A stretch of DNA of 64,000 nt from NCBI RefSeq assembly GCF_013283785.1, contig NZ_JABCPZ010000012.1, positions 29,303-93,302 of the forward strand, written 5' to 3'. The notes under the pieces were generated by a model, which saw only the letters and a program-made list of their open reading frames with translations, was not told where the DNA came from and searched no databases. This document shows positions 1-8,179 of this stretch, in pieces. A program made the translations under genes and the position numbers. Source of the stretch: Nonomuraea antri. Its GTDB lineage: Bacteria; Actinomycetota; Actinomycetes; Streptosporangiales; Streptosporangiaceae. Numbering within the stretch: position 1 is the first letter of the stretch; the number at the start of each line of letters is the position of its first letter.

Positions 1-2
1 TC

Positions 3-452
3 ACCATCACCCGTGATAGGGACCTGGTGCGCTGGGAATGGTCGCGAGAGGTACCCGCGAACCGAGGCGCCTGCTTCTCGGCCACTCAGTACGAGTCGGA
101 GGTCGCGCGGGTGGCCGCAGATCATTCGTGGGAGACCCCGATGCGCACCGCGGGCCGGCTGGTGCTGACGAGCATCGACCATGACCGACTTGCGACTTAC
201 GGCCTCAGCGCCAAGAGAGCCGTCCCCCGAGATCCTGATCTGTTCGTGGCCTGGCTTGAGATCGAGGTTGACTACCAGATCTTCGTCGCCACTCCCTGGC
301 ACGGCCGCAGCCCGACGGAACTGGCGCGCGAGGTCTGCGCGATCCTGGCGCGTCCTCCTCATGAGTGGCCCGCCACTTGGCATTCCGTCAAGGGCTGGGT
401 GACTACGCCGCCGAGCATTGCGGGGCCGTCCTGGGAATGCGAGCAGCTCTGA
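3..452 (+). CDS. hypothetical protein, 5' end probably outside the window
   Basis: The reading frame is open from the first in-frame codon of the window, so the true start may lie upstream. The first in-window start candidate is the GTG at 27, which gives 141 aa. The C-terminal half has plausible protein texture (LFVAWLEIEVDYQIFV, then a PTELAREVCAIL helix). I do not recognise the family. It opens an island of small orphan proteins, so a role as a toxin-immunity or stress protein is possible but only inferred from context. No membrane segment or signal peptide is visible. Confidence 0.5.
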   Translation, partial: TITRDRDLVRWEWSREVPANRGACFSATQYESEVARVAADHSWETPMRTAGRLVLTSIDHDRLATYGLSAKRAVPRDPDLFVAWLEIEVDYQIFVATPWHGRSPTELAREVCAILARPPHEWPATWHSVKGWVTTPPSIAGPSWECEQL

Positions 453-1193
453 CGTCGCAGCGGCTACCAATCCCGAAGGATCGTCCCACTAGAACCAGCT
501 ATGAGCCCAGGATGATCGGACGGGAAGGTACTAGCGTCGCGCGAGAACCCCGGTCCTGGCTGTCATCGGGCAATTGGCGTGCAATTAGACAGGGCGTCGA
601 GGGTGCGATCACGCTCACCGACGACCGGCCTGCCGGCCGGCTGGGGGCCATGATGAGCTGTGATCCTTGCAGTTCCCGAGCCGACAGCGCGGGTTCGATT
701 CTCGTCACCCGCTCCATCTGTGTGAGCCCAGGTCATCCGAAGGATTCGGGCTCGAAGCGGTGGCAAGTGGGGCACGGAATGCGCTGCTCTCATGAACCCC
801 AAGGCCAGGATTGAGCGGTGATTCCAGGGCCGAGGTGGTATCAGACGAAGACCGTAACGGAAGCTTTCCCGAGAGTACTCACAAGACAATCGGAACGCCG
901 ATAGCAGGATTCGATCAGCAGTCGGAAACGACCATGCGGGAATTCTCTATCCGACAGGCGACGCGGGCACTGACGTCCTGCTGGAGATCATCGCCGAGCG
1001 TCCCGGTTTCCGAGACGGCTATTCTGCGCGCTCTGCTCGATTAGCGGGCTGGCGATGGTGCCATCAGGGCGATTGTCGACCGAGTTGCCAGCAGGTTGCA
1101 GGTCGTTGTGAAGAGGATTCCAGTGCCCATGCTCTCGTCCGAGAGTTGATTGCAGCTCAAGCCCAGGGATGGTCGTCATCGGGCCGGGCTCCA
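453..1193. other. intergenic stretch without a convincing gene
   Basis: About 740 bp with no frame that combines a good start, ribosome site and protein-like composition. It contains the tRNA-Gly 3'-end remnant at 669-716. A short + strand stretch near 975-1040 reads like a decayed coding fragment (LLEIIAERPGF) but runs into a stop. I read the whole stretch as degraded accessory DNA. Confidence 0.5.
669..716 (+). pseudogene. tRNA-Gly(CCC) 3'-half remnant, copy A (att-like scar)
   Basis: The sequence holds an anticodon-loop-like CCC, a T arm (GCGGG, loop TTCGATT, CTCGT), a 3' acceptor strand CACCCGC, discriminator T and a genomic CCA at 714-716. This is the 3' half of an actinobacterial glycine tRNA whose 5' acceptor strand would be GCGGGTG. 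No matching 5' half precedes it, so it cannot be a functional tRNA. Integrases of actinomycete elements commonly recombine in tRNA 3' ends and leave such copies. Two related copies lie at 2677-2742 and 4871-4920. Confidence 0.7.
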
Positions 1194-2024
1194 TCATTGA
1201 CCGAGGACAGCCCCCAGTCTGGGAGACTCGCGATTGAGGATCTTCGCACCGCTGAACCTGTCGGCGAAGTGCGGCGGGAGCTCATTACCGCCGAAATCGA
1301 TGATCACCACGCCGCTGATCCTGCTTGCGAGAGCCAGAGCCGCAGGGACGGCGTTGTCCACAATGTCGTCGCCGGTGGGGTCGATGCCCAACAGGCGAAG
1401 GTGACCGTTCAATCTGTCCGGGTCGCTGCCTCGGCGGTCGAAAGGGCGAGACGGCGTGAAGCTGGTCACCACTTGCCCGTCCACTGCGTAGATGAATCTG
1501 TCATGTGCGCCGCGGTCACGTTGTACGGCGACGGCCTCGCCGCCACCGATAGACAGCGCTTTGACGTGTTCGAGTCGGCTCCCTCGACGTCCTTTGCACT
1601 CGGCGACGACCCAATTTCCGAGACGAGCAATTGTGATGATCTCTTCAGGACCGTCCGCTCCCTGATGCCCGGCGACCTCTGCATCAGAAATGAGCCGGAT
1701 GTCCTGCCCTTCGGCACCAAGGCGGTGGAGGACCTCCTGCTCGTCGAGACCACGGACGAAGGCGATCGCGTAGACCGGGCCGAGCGGTCCGTCATCAGGC
1801 CAGTCGTATACATCCGGGCCGACTCCCGAGTCTTGTGCAAAGACGCGGACGACCTCGACCACCTCAGGATTCGCGGCGAAATAGGCCTGGCGAACGCGAG
1901 GGGGAATCATCCCGCTCCTCCCGACCCTGTGGCCGTTGGACTCGGCCCATTTCCGGATGCCGGGAATACCCGGAGGACGGACGAGGCGCGTCATGCGCAT
2001 CGAGCGAAATGAGGAGTCCGACAT
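1194..2024 (-). CDS. Lsr2 C-terminal DNA-binding domain fused to a DUF6461-type domain
   Basis: A 276-aa protein if it starts at the ATG at 2024. That start is about 7 nt after a TAAACT -10-like hexamer with no Shine-Dalgarno, so it may be leaderless; the frame also extends upstream to 2120. Residues about 20-45 read IRKWAESNGHRVGRSGMIP, the signature of the Lsr2 C-terminal domain that binds the AT-rich minor groove (here GRSG where Lsr2 proteins have RGR-like residues). From about residue 60 it matches the DUF6461 pattern: FVRGLDEQEVLHRLGA, a central beta-rich part, then PAALALASRISGV near the end. DUF6461 has no known biochemical role. The fusion suggests a nucleoid-associated or DNA-targeted version. 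It is one of three DUF6461-like proteins in the first 13 kb. The family call is from recalled sequence pattern. Confidence 0.75.
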   Translation of the reverse strand: MSDSSFRSMRMTRLVRPPGIPGIRKWAESNGHRVGRSGMIPPRVRQAYFAANPEVVEVVRVFAQDSGVGPDVYDWPDDGPLGPVYAIAFVRGLDEQEVLHRLGAEGQDIRLISDAEVAGHQGADGPEEIITIARLGNWVVAECKGRRGSRLEHVKALSIGGGEAVAVQRDRGAHDRFIYAVDGQVVTSFTPSRPFDRRGSDPDRLNGHLRLLGIDPTGDDIVDNAVPAALALASRISGVVIIDFGGNELPPHFADRFSGAKILNRESPRLGAVLGQ

Positions 2025-2286
2025 GTTGGACAGTTTACTTATGAAACCAAGCTCGTGAGAGAGCAGCGAGGTGTCGTCAGATCCGTTCAGGTTAGATCGT
2101 GCACAGCTTCTGACCTGCAATGAACGCTCCGGAACGACTTGAACTGGATCTTAGTTCGTAGGTTACGGGTTTGAGCCCCGGGGGGCTCCTACCACTCCCT
2201 GCCTCGAATCGCGGTTTTGAGCGGGATTCCGCATTGTGACATGACCGAGACGGGTAGAGGTATTCACCGGTGCGCAGCATGAAGGG

Positions 2287-2571
2287 CTACTCGCGGTAAC
2301 TGCCATCCGGCCGCATGATCTCGTCGCGTGTCACTGGAGCGACCGACGATCGAAAGCTTCTGTCGTTCACCGCCACGACCATGCGCAGGCAGCCGTCAGA
2401 GTCCGGGAGCACATAGAAGAGCGCCTTGTACTCCTCGCCATCGCGTTCGATGACGTTCTCCCAATCCTTGTCGCCGTTCTCTTCCATGAGAGCCAGTTCG
2501 GAAAAGACCGCGACGCGACGCCAACGGGCCAAGTAGTTTTCGGCGATCTCAACGGCGACCTGCTTGTTCAC
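2287..2571 (-). CDS. small hypothetical protein
   Basis: A 94-aa acidic protein starting at GTG 2571, preceded by AGGGAGG and GGAG at good spacing. An ATG at 2598 in the same frame lacks this and is less likely. The sequence begins VNKQVAVEIAENYLARW, followed by FSELALMEENGDKDWENVIERDGEEY, and looks like a compact alpha/beta fold. I do not recognise the family. Its size and setting among orphan immunity-type genes fit an immunity protein, but nothing in the sequence proves it. Confidence 0.6.
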   Translation of the reverse strand: MNKQVAVEIAENYLARWRRVAVFSELALMEENGDKDWENVIERDGEEYKALFYVLPDSDGCLRMVVAVNDRSFRSSVAPVTRDEIMRPDGSYRE

Positions 2572-2676
2572 GTCTCCATCCTCCCTGCTTCGGGCCATTA
2601 GCGGCCGTTAGGGGGCGGTAACGAGGGCAACCACGGTCACTCGCGTCGCGCCGTACGCCGAGGTCAGCGCCTCGAC

Positions 2677-2742
2677 GCGGGTGGATCGACGCAGTTCCAG
2701 AGCTGACAGCGCGGGTTCGATTTCCCCGTCACTCGACTCTCA
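2677..2742 (+). pseudogene. internally deleted tRNA-Gly(CCC) pseudogene, copy B
   Basis: Starts with the 5' acceptor strand GCGGGTG (2677-2683) and jumps almost directly to the anticodon arm and T arm (AGCTGACAGCGCGGGTTCG). The D arm is deleted and the 3' acceptor is damaged (TCACTCGACTC in place of TCACCCGCTCC). A strong terminator hairpin follows six bases later, as after real tRNA genes. This copy therefore looks like a dead tRNA gene rather than only a 3' fragment. Confidence 0.65.
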
Positions 2743-2747
2743 TGGTT

Positions 2748-2785
2748 AAGGCCCGGGTAGGGATGTGGATCCCGACCCGGGCCTT
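2748..2785 (+). terminator. long hairpin after the tRNA-Gly remnant
   Basis: Arms AAGGCCCGGGT (2748-2758) and ACCCGGGCCTT (2775-2785) are perfect complements. An inner GGGAT/ATCCC extension closes on a GTGG loop, giving about 16 paired bases. A T-containing but not T-rich tract follows. It lies just 3' of the tRNA remnant and most likely is its old terminator. Confidence 0.75.
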
Positions 2786-2857
2786 GATTGTTTCCGGACT
2801 TGTTCGTACCTCGCGGCCATCAGGCCGTGTATTGAAGTGCGCGGGATCCGCTGGTGG

Positions 2858-3379
2858 TCAGGCCATCTTCTGGTAGCCGGTCGCGCCGTCGAGCAGTTCC
2901 CGGAGGATGTCCAGGTGCCCGACGTGGCGGGCGGTCTCCTCGATCATGTGGCAGAGGATGTACCGCAGCGACGCCGCCTTCCCCTCAGGGGCCCCGCTTT
3001 CGACGGTGTCCAGGGAGAGGCCGGTGATCGCCGCGTTGGAGCGCGCGCACTCGGCGTCGTACTCGTCGAGCAATCGGGCCAGCGGCACGTCGGCGACGAA
3101 CATCTCCGCGTCGGGATGCCCGTCCTCGGTCCACGGAGTCTGGCCGGTGTCGGGCACACCGAGCAGGCTGAGGTGAAACCACGAGTACTCGACCCAGCGC
3201 AGATGCGCGACCACCCCGGCCACCGTCATCAACGGGGACGTGGGCAGGAGCCCGCGGTGGGCGTCCTCTTCGCTGAGCCCCTCGCACTTCATCCGGACGA
3301 AGGAACGCTGCAGATCAAGCCATCCGGTCAGTTGCGCCCGCTCGCCGGCGGTCAGCGGCGGACGTTGGACTTCGGTCAT
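2858..3379 (-). CDS. DinB-family protein (DUF664, probable mycothiol-dependent)
   Basis: A 173-aa all-helical protein of the DinB/DUF664 superfamily. It has an N-terminal LTGWLDLQRSFVRMKCEGLSE helix and a MTVAGVVAHLRWVEYSWF helix with the first metal-type His (about residue 60). Near the C-terminus HMIEETARHVGHLDILREL supplies two further His residues. The His triad is the usual metal site of mycothiol- or bacillithiol-dependent transferases in this fold. In actinobacteria such proteins are thought to conjugate or isomerise substrates with mycothiol; the substrate here is unknown. It stands alone, minus strand, with no partner gene. Confidence 0.9.
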   Translation of the reverse strand: MTEVQRPPLTAGERAQLTGWLDLQRSFVRMKCEGLSEEDAHRGLLPTSPLMTVAGVVAHLRWVEYSWFHLSLLGVPDTGQTPWTEDGHPDAEMFVADVPLARLLDEYDAECARSNAAITGLSLDTVESGAPEGKAASLRYILCHMIEETARHVGHLDILRELLDGATGYQKMA

Positions 3380-3394
3380 CGAAAGCTCCAGTGA

Positions 3395-4218
3395 GTCAAG
3401 TGGAGCCGCCCGGTCTCAGCCGCGAGTACGGCGGATGGGCGGCACGACGGTCGAACTCGACATCGCGCTCACCTCCTCTCCGCAGCCGGGGGTGCCGAGC
3501 CCTCCGGCAGTCGCACCGTACAGGCCGAAGCCCTGATGGGAAACCTGTTTTCCACGCACTCCGGTGCCCCCGGTCGGCCGTCCTTGCGCCGAAGCTTGGC
3601 AAGCGGACCACCGTCCATGCCCCGGGTCGCCTGCGGACGCAACCGCTGGTGCCCCCTTCCGGGCTGACTGCGGCTCGTGTCGTGCTCGTTGGACGCCGGT
3701 CGTAGAGCGATCAAGGGGAACCCGCGGGACTCCCACGTCAGTGTTTGCCTGCTGCGTAGCCGTGATCATGAAAGAGCTTCTACAGCTATCACCGCCCCGC
3801 TGAAGAGGACACCGGCGCAGGCGTCATCATCGCCCGTGAAGTCGGAGCTGCTGTAGTCGAATCGGGAAGGTGGTTCGCACAGCATGACCTCGCACCCAGC
3901 CATTGCCGCCAGTTGCAAGTTCCTGGCCGACCTCGTTGAACTCATCACCGAGATGCGGGAATCCGCCAAGCACTGCTGAATGGCTCTGGTACGTGTCAAG
4001 GGCGCGCTGTGCGCCGCCCAGGCGGCCCAGTCGCGGCGCGTACGGCCTGGGGTTGTTCTCGCGGCACCCCGCGCTCGCGCCGCGTCAGTCACGTGAAACC
4101 TGGGTTCGTGTTCACAGCACCGTCCCGCACGCAGGGACGGTGCACAGCCGGGCATGATGCGCCGTCCCCGCCGTATCAACCAAACGCGGTTGCCCGATCT
4201 TCCGCGACAATCAGCCCC
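3395..4218. other. gap of about 820 bp with no convincing intact gene
   Basis: Several open frames cross this gap on both strands, but all have poor composition and no ribosome site. One exception is a 31-codon + strand frame at 3884-3979, preceded by GGGAAGG. It ends FLADLVELITEMRESAKHC and resembles a fragment at about 5660-5735 (DLVELITQTREAADGV). I read both as decayed ends of one family. Confidence 0.4.
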
Positions 4219-4812
4219 ATGATCGACCACTACCGGGATCTCTTCGATTGGCACCAGTGGTTGGAGCACGCGCTCTGTTGGACGGTCGTGCAACCCCTCG
4301 ACGACGAGATCACGGTGGACGACCTCCTGCGCCGGCTGAACGGAGGCCGTGAGCCGCAACACATCATGGAATACCCCATAGAGGAGGCCTACACGGAGGA
4401 GCAGCCGGTGCTCTTCGCCTTCGAGAGCGAAGGAACCCATGGCTTCCTGGAGTTCAGCTGCGGCTACGCCACGCCCGATCGCATCCTCGTCGAACTCAGC
4501 AAGACGTCACGGGTATGGATGACGACCTGGCACTTCAACGGGGGATACACGATCCTTCACGCCGCCGATGGCGAGATCAAGGCACGGATCAGCTACTTCA
4601 TTTTCGCCGAGCATCGTATCCAGGAGGGCGACCCCGACATCTTTGCCGACTTCCTGCCGATGCTCGACAACCTCGATCCGGACGACGGTCGCGGCAAGCG
4701 CAGCGCGGCATTCGCCTTCATCGAGGCGTCCACCGGCATGCGCCTTGAAAGCGAATGGCTGGATGTGGAAGAGGCACCCGTCATCGTCCTCGACAACTGG
4801 AGTGAGGGGTGA
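4219..4812 (+). CDS. DUF6461-like protein
   Basis: A 197-aa acidic protein. The ATG at 4219 is preferred to upstream in-frame starts because protein-like composition begins there. The layout matches the DUF6461 proteins at 1194-2024 and 12355-12888: an N-terminal LCWTVVQPLDDEITVDDLLRR segment in place of the VRGL.P.E..RR motif, a beta-rich centre, then RSAAFAFIEASTGMRL, equivalent to the conserved ALALAERATGVRL helix. The N-terminal motif is diverged, so it may be a distant member. Function unknown. It has no operon partner: the next gene is 218 bp downstream, across tRNA remnant copy C. Confidence 0.65.
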   Translation: MIDHYRDLFDWHQWLEHALCWTVVQPLDDEITVDDLLRRLNGGREPQHIMEYPIEEAYTEEQPVLFAFESEGTHGFLEFSCGYATPDRILVELSKTSRVWMTTWHFNGGYTILHAADGEIKARISYFIFAEHRIQEGDPDIFADFLPMLDNLDPDDGRGKRSAAFAFIEASTGMRLESEWLDVEEAPVIVLDNWSEG

Positions 4813-4870
4813 ACGCAGCCGACTGGCCATTGCGCCGGTGACTCTCACACCCGCGCCCTTCTGCCGGGAG

Positions 4871-4920
4871 GGCGGTTCCCGGGCTGACGGAGCGGGTCCG
4901 ATTTCTGTCGCCCGCTCTCA
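4871..4920 (+). pseudogene. tRNA-Gly 3'-half remnant, copy C (most decayed)
   Basis: The order of elements is as in copy A: GGTTCCCGGGCTGACGG (anticodon arm), AGCGGGTCCGATTTCTGTC (T arm with substitutions), GCCCGCTCTCA (3' acceptor and a damaged CCA). Several substitutions break the T-loop consensus. It is on the same strand as copies A and B. No 5' half is recognisable upstream. Confidence 0.6.
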
Positions 4921-5029
4921 CCGTGACGGGCCAGATCAGGCGCCACGTCCCCGCTCCGACTTCGATTGCTTCGGCGAGGTATCGATCCTCCGTAGCGGGC
5001 GCTCTCTCGGACAGCACATACTGAAGGGG

Positions 5030-5257
5030 ATGAAACCAGCCAGCGGCGCCCTCCGTCGCCACCTGCCCACAAGTCCCTTCAAGCCCCCGCCTCCCGCTCC
5101 GCCTGCCGAGCGGTTCAGCATGAACGACCAGGTGAGCCATGATCGATATGGCCTCGGCGTCGTCATCGGCGTAGAAGACGAGCTCGCCGTGTTCGTCGAT
5201 TTCGGATCTCGGCAAGTACGTATCACTACGCCGTTCGACAAGCTGTACAAGCTATGA
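5030..5257 (+). CDS. small conserved actinobacterial protein (VSHDRYGLG family)
   Basis: A 75-aa protein starting at ATG 5030, with GAAGGGG just upstream. Residues 1-30 are a basic, proline-rich linker. Residues 31-75 form a compact beta domain, VSHDRYGLGVVIGVEDELAV then VDFGSRQVRI, ending in FDKLYKL. The pattern 'glycine-rich turn, then a VDFG strand' resembles the small SH3-like/CarD-type beta barrel seen in many actinobacterial proteins. The function is not known to me. It is likely monocistronic. Confidence 0.75.
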   Translation: MKPASGALRRHLPTSPFKPPPPAPPAERFSMNDQVSHDRYGLGVVIGVEDELAVFVDFGSRQVRITTPFDKLYKL

Positions 5258-5739
5258 GCCGTTGCGGGAGAACTCTCGGTGTGAGCACGTTCACCCGGGA
5301 GAACCGTCCAGGTGAGGCCGGCATGGGAGGTGTGCGGCCCCTTCTCCCGCGACCCGACTGAACGAACACAGGTATGCCGTGGGTACCAGTAAGCCATGTC
5401 CTCCCCCACGCTCGTTCGCCGAGTGGACTTACCGGAACTCACGGCCGATCGGCCGGCATCTGCCCAGCTCAGCGCTCTCCATTGCCGAACGTGCCATGTC
5501 GATCGCCGGTGACATCATCAGGACCGAGGCCCCTGATGTCGTCACCGCCAATGGCGACCGCGACATGGCGGCCGAGGTGGAGCACGCCCAAGGCAACGTG
5601 AACGACACCCGTGACCCGGAGTCGCGGTCGTCGACTTCGACGGCAGCCGCACGCCATGACCTCGTCGAACTCATCACCCAGACCCGAGAGGCGGCGGACG
5701 GAGTGCGCGAGGCCATGCCTGCTCGTGCAGGATGAGCGC
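5258..5739. other. gap with probable coding remnant
   Basis: About 480 bp. A + strand frame (about 5379-5735) has weak protein character; only its end, AARHDLVELITQTREAADGV, looks real, and it resembles the fragment at 3884-3979. No ribosome site fits a start. It could be a short real gene, but a decayed one is more likely. Confidence 0.35.
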
Positions 5740-6189
5740 ATGGATTCCACAGAGATCGTCATTGGCAGGAGCAAGCAGACCGATCACGTGGCGATCCAAG
5801 TAGTGGATCGCATGCACCCTGGCACCACTGATTTCTGGGACGGTAACTGGCTCACCTCTCCCATCCGCGTGCGCGTCGGAGGTTTTGTCGCCAAGGTCGA
5901 CGCTGGTCTCCGAGTCGACGAACTACGTGATTTCCGGGTGGATCTGCAACGCATCCACGCAGAGGTTCAGGGGCGCGCCGTACTGTCCTCGATGGAGCAT
6001 TGGGTGGAACTCATCGTGGAGTGTCATCCAAGAGGTTCGCTTTCCGTCGCGGGGACGATCTCGGACCATCCTTCGATGCGCAACACTCTCCGGTTCGAGG
6101 TGGAAGGCTTGGATCAGACGGACATCCCGATGATCGTCGATTCCCTGGTTGCTGTGGAAGAGCGATTCCCTGTCCTGGGTCGGGAATGA
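5740..6189 (+). CDS. WapI/DUF6228-like putative immunity protein
   Basis: A 149-aa protein starting at ATG 5740 after AGGATGA. Visible pattern: DFWDGNWL at residues 32-39, an alternating beta region IRVRVGGFVAKVDAGL, DELRDFRVDLQRIH helix, LSSMEHWVELIVE, and a C-terminal LDQTDIPMIVDSLVAVEE helix. The DxWDGNWL start and LDQT end recall the WapI-type/DUF6228 immunity-like proteins of Gram-positive bacteria. The family naming is recalled, not searched. No toxin gene adjoins it. The next gene starts 23 bp after it, so the two may be cotranscribed. Confidence 0.65.
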   Translation: MDSTEIVIGRSKQTDHVAIQVVDRMHPGTTDFWDGNWLTSPIRVRVGGFVAKVDAGLRVDELRDFRVDLQRIHAEVQGRAVLSSMEHWVELIVECHPRGSLSVAGTISDHPSMRNTLRFEVEGLDQTDIPMIVDSLVAVEERFPVLGRE

Positions 6190-6212
6190 CCGGCGCGTGA
6201 GACCCTGAGTCC

Positions 6213-6491
6213 GTGTTCACCGCACCATCCCGCGCGCAGGTCGAAGCGCAGTTCGACGGCATCCTCAACGGCTCCGTGACCCGCGACCAAGCCGACCGAT
6301 GGGCTGCCCAATGGGTCTGCGCGGAAGACCCAGCCGTGGACGACGACCTCGTATGGTGGGCGCTACAACTCCTTCACGGCATCGACTTGCGCCCCAACCT
6401 TGATGACGATTACCTGCACAGTGACGAGCAGGTGGCCGGATGGCTGGAAGAGTTTCGGATTCGCAGCGACGCCGTGCGTCCGGATTCATGA
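6213..6491 (+). CDS. small acidic hypothetical protein
   Basis: A 92-aa helical protein with a GTG start. Conserved-looking pattern: FDGILNGSVTRDQADRWAA, then VDDDLVWWALQLLHGIDL, and EQVAGWLEEF at the end. Similar short proteins with a VWWAL.LLHGIDL core are, from memory, common in Streptomyces and relatives near immunity genes, but I know of no function. It lies 23 bp downstream of the WapI-like gene on the same strand and converges on the pseudogene 6486-7365, overlapping its stop by a few bases. Confidence 0.7.
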   Translation: MFTAPSRAQVEAQFDGILNGSVTRDQADRWAAQWVCAEDPAVDDDLVWWALQLLHGIDLRPNLDDDYLHSDEQVAGWLEEFRIRSDAVRPDS

Positions 6492-7365
6492 TCCCTGGCT
6501 GAGCGAGTCCACGGGGCGTTCGGGGCATTCCAGGCAGACGAACATGTAGAGCGATCCGGCGTCCTGGATCATGAGGTCGGTGGGGTTCTGCACTTCCTGA
6601 GGGGCGTACGGGGTGAGCAGCGGACGCTCTTCCATGGGAGCCAGCGCCTGCCGCTCTCGATGTCGAGTTCCCAGCTCGCGATGGTCAGCAGGTGCGCCAT
6701 CTCGTGGCCTCGGCCGCATTCGAGTTGCACTGGGTCCTGGATCCACTTCACCCAACCTCCGACCTTGCTCCCTGGAGCAGTCGAGAGGTGCGAGAAGTAG
6801 CTCCAGTCGTCAGGGTTCGAAGGGCTCTCCTCCCATGCCCAAACCCGAGCCCTGAGCTCATCGGAAAGTGCCCAGCCGGCCGGGTACTCCTCCGCCCGCT
6901 CCGGCGAGAGGACGCAAGCCGCGGGGAGGTAGTCGTCCTCGCTGTCGGGATCCGGCTCGGGGGCCTCGATGAACGGACTTCCGACTCCGTCCGCCTTTCG
7001 CCAGCGCACGACTGTGTGTGGCTGAAAGTACGGCTCGTGATCGAGCGGGCACCACAGCACTTGCAGGGTGTCGGTGTTGTCGGGGAAGGGCAGTTCGGGA
7101 ACGTCCTGAGCGAAAAGCTGCATGACCGGGACCAAGGGAAGTGGATCCCAACCGTCGAGGGGCTATGAGACTGCGGATCGGGGCAACTCAGCCAAGGTTC
7201 ATCCGCCGGCCACAACAGCGGTCCGCCCATGGAGCTGTCGGTGATGGCCGGTTTTCCCGGACGCGGGTGCAGTCGGACCGTGGTCCGGCGCTGGCCGACC
7301 AGTTCAGGGAAGACGGCCGCTACGTCGAGCGGCGCCGAGGGTGTCGTCAATCCCATGCTCATCAC
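6486..7365 (-). pseudogene. DUF1963/YwqG-like gene broken by two frameshifts
   Basis: The three minus-strand frames together spell a full relative of the intact gene at 16387-17232. The N-terminal frame (from 7365) carries MGLTTPSAPLDVAAVFPEL and SSMGGPLLWPADEPW. After IHFP (about 7130-7145) the homology moves to a second frame beginning VPVMQLFAQDVPELPFP. After DIESGR (about 6655-6665) it moves to a third frame with PLLTPYAPQEVQNPTDL, then GSLYMFVCLECPERPVDSL. The order and spacing of blocks follow the intact copy. A sequencing error is possible, but two shifts within one gene in a decaying island favour a real pseudogene. Confidence 0.85.
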
Positions 7366-7519
7366 TCCGATCGCGACAGACGACGGCGTCGTAATGGCAC
7401 ATCGTAGAGTTGACCGAGGTCACGAGGGGTCGACCGCGGTCACTCACGACCGACCTCAGCCCGCATCGCACCGCCCATTGGGCTGTCGGAGCTCTTCTCG
7501 GTACTGCTTTCGGGCGCGT

Positions 7520-8179
7520 TCAGCCGGGCTCTCGGTGGCGAACGGGAAACGCGTCGTTGACCAGCAGTTCTGTCACCTTGAGCAGGCGATGGTGATAGAC
7601 AAAGGCATCGTGGAACGGAGAGGGGAAATGGTGAATCAGATGCGTGTTGAGTTTACGCAGGCAGCTGTGGAGAGTATCCCTGTGCCCTGAGCCGACCGTG
7701 CCGTTGTTACGAAGGTAGGTCGATACGCAGTCGGCGATGGTGGCGTTCAGCTCGACGAGTTTGTCCCTCTCCGAGGTCGACACTTCTGGGAACGGGACGA
7801 GAGCATGCTGGGCCCACAGAATGCCGACCGCTCGGAACATCACCCGATGGCCTTCTGGGCCAGGCCATCTATATCCATACAGGTATCGCGTCTCGGACGC
7901 CAACGGACTGCGGCGATGCTTGCGCTTTTCGAGGCGGCGCCGGGCGGCGAAGGCGTCGATCTCCGCGAGCCAGGCGCTCCTGCTGAGCTCCAGCACGTCC
8001 AGCGCCCGGATCAGGGCCGACTCATCGCGTCGAAGGTTTCCTGTCGTGGTCAGGTATGACCAGGTCGCGTTGAACCCGATCGGGTGGTAGTGGCCGACTG
8101 CGCACCTCAGTGCGCTGAAGCGTCTCTTGAAAGGGAGATCACGGTCGCGGACGCGTCCGGCGTATGTCCTGAAGCCCAC
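7520..8179 (-). CDS. conserved hypothetical protein
   Basis: A 219-aa basic, helix-rich protein. It begins MGFRTYAGRVRDRDLPFKRR and has a LEKRKHRRSP basic stretch near residue 85, RYLYGYRWPGPEGHRVMFRAVG, and a His-rich C-terminal part (HLIHHFPSPFHDAFVYHHRL). I recognise the general pattern from actinomycete genomes but know no function. No membrane segment is visible. No neighbour is close enough to form an operon. Confidence 0.7.
   Translation of the reverse strand: MGFRTYAGRVRDRDLPFKRRFSALRCAVGHYHPIGFNATWSYLTTTGNLRRDESALIRALDVLELSRSAWLAEIDAFAARRRLEKRKHRRSPLASETRYLYGYRWPGPEGHRVMFRAVGILWAQHALVPFPEVSTSERDKLVELNATIADCVSTYLRNNGTVGSGHRDTLHSCLRKLNTHLIHHFPSPFHDAFVYHHRLLKVTELLVNDAFPVRHREPG

Noticed and set aside
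499..889. Minus-strand frames over the tRNA remnants reading GDENRTRAVGSGTAR and similar at 4781-5215
   Set aside because: These are the well-known spurious translations of a tRNA complement; they mark the tRNA remnant and are not genes.
2148..2200. Another tRNA-like stretch (TTACGGGTTTGAGCCC and GTAGG/CCTAC arms)
   Set aside because: T-arm pairing and acceptor do not fit a standard tRNA 3' end; too weak to list as a remnant.
3790..3880. Possible inositol-monophosphatase-like tail (AGVIIAREVGAAVV)
   Set aside because: Only about 20 residues of weak similarity with no catalytic motif or frame around it.
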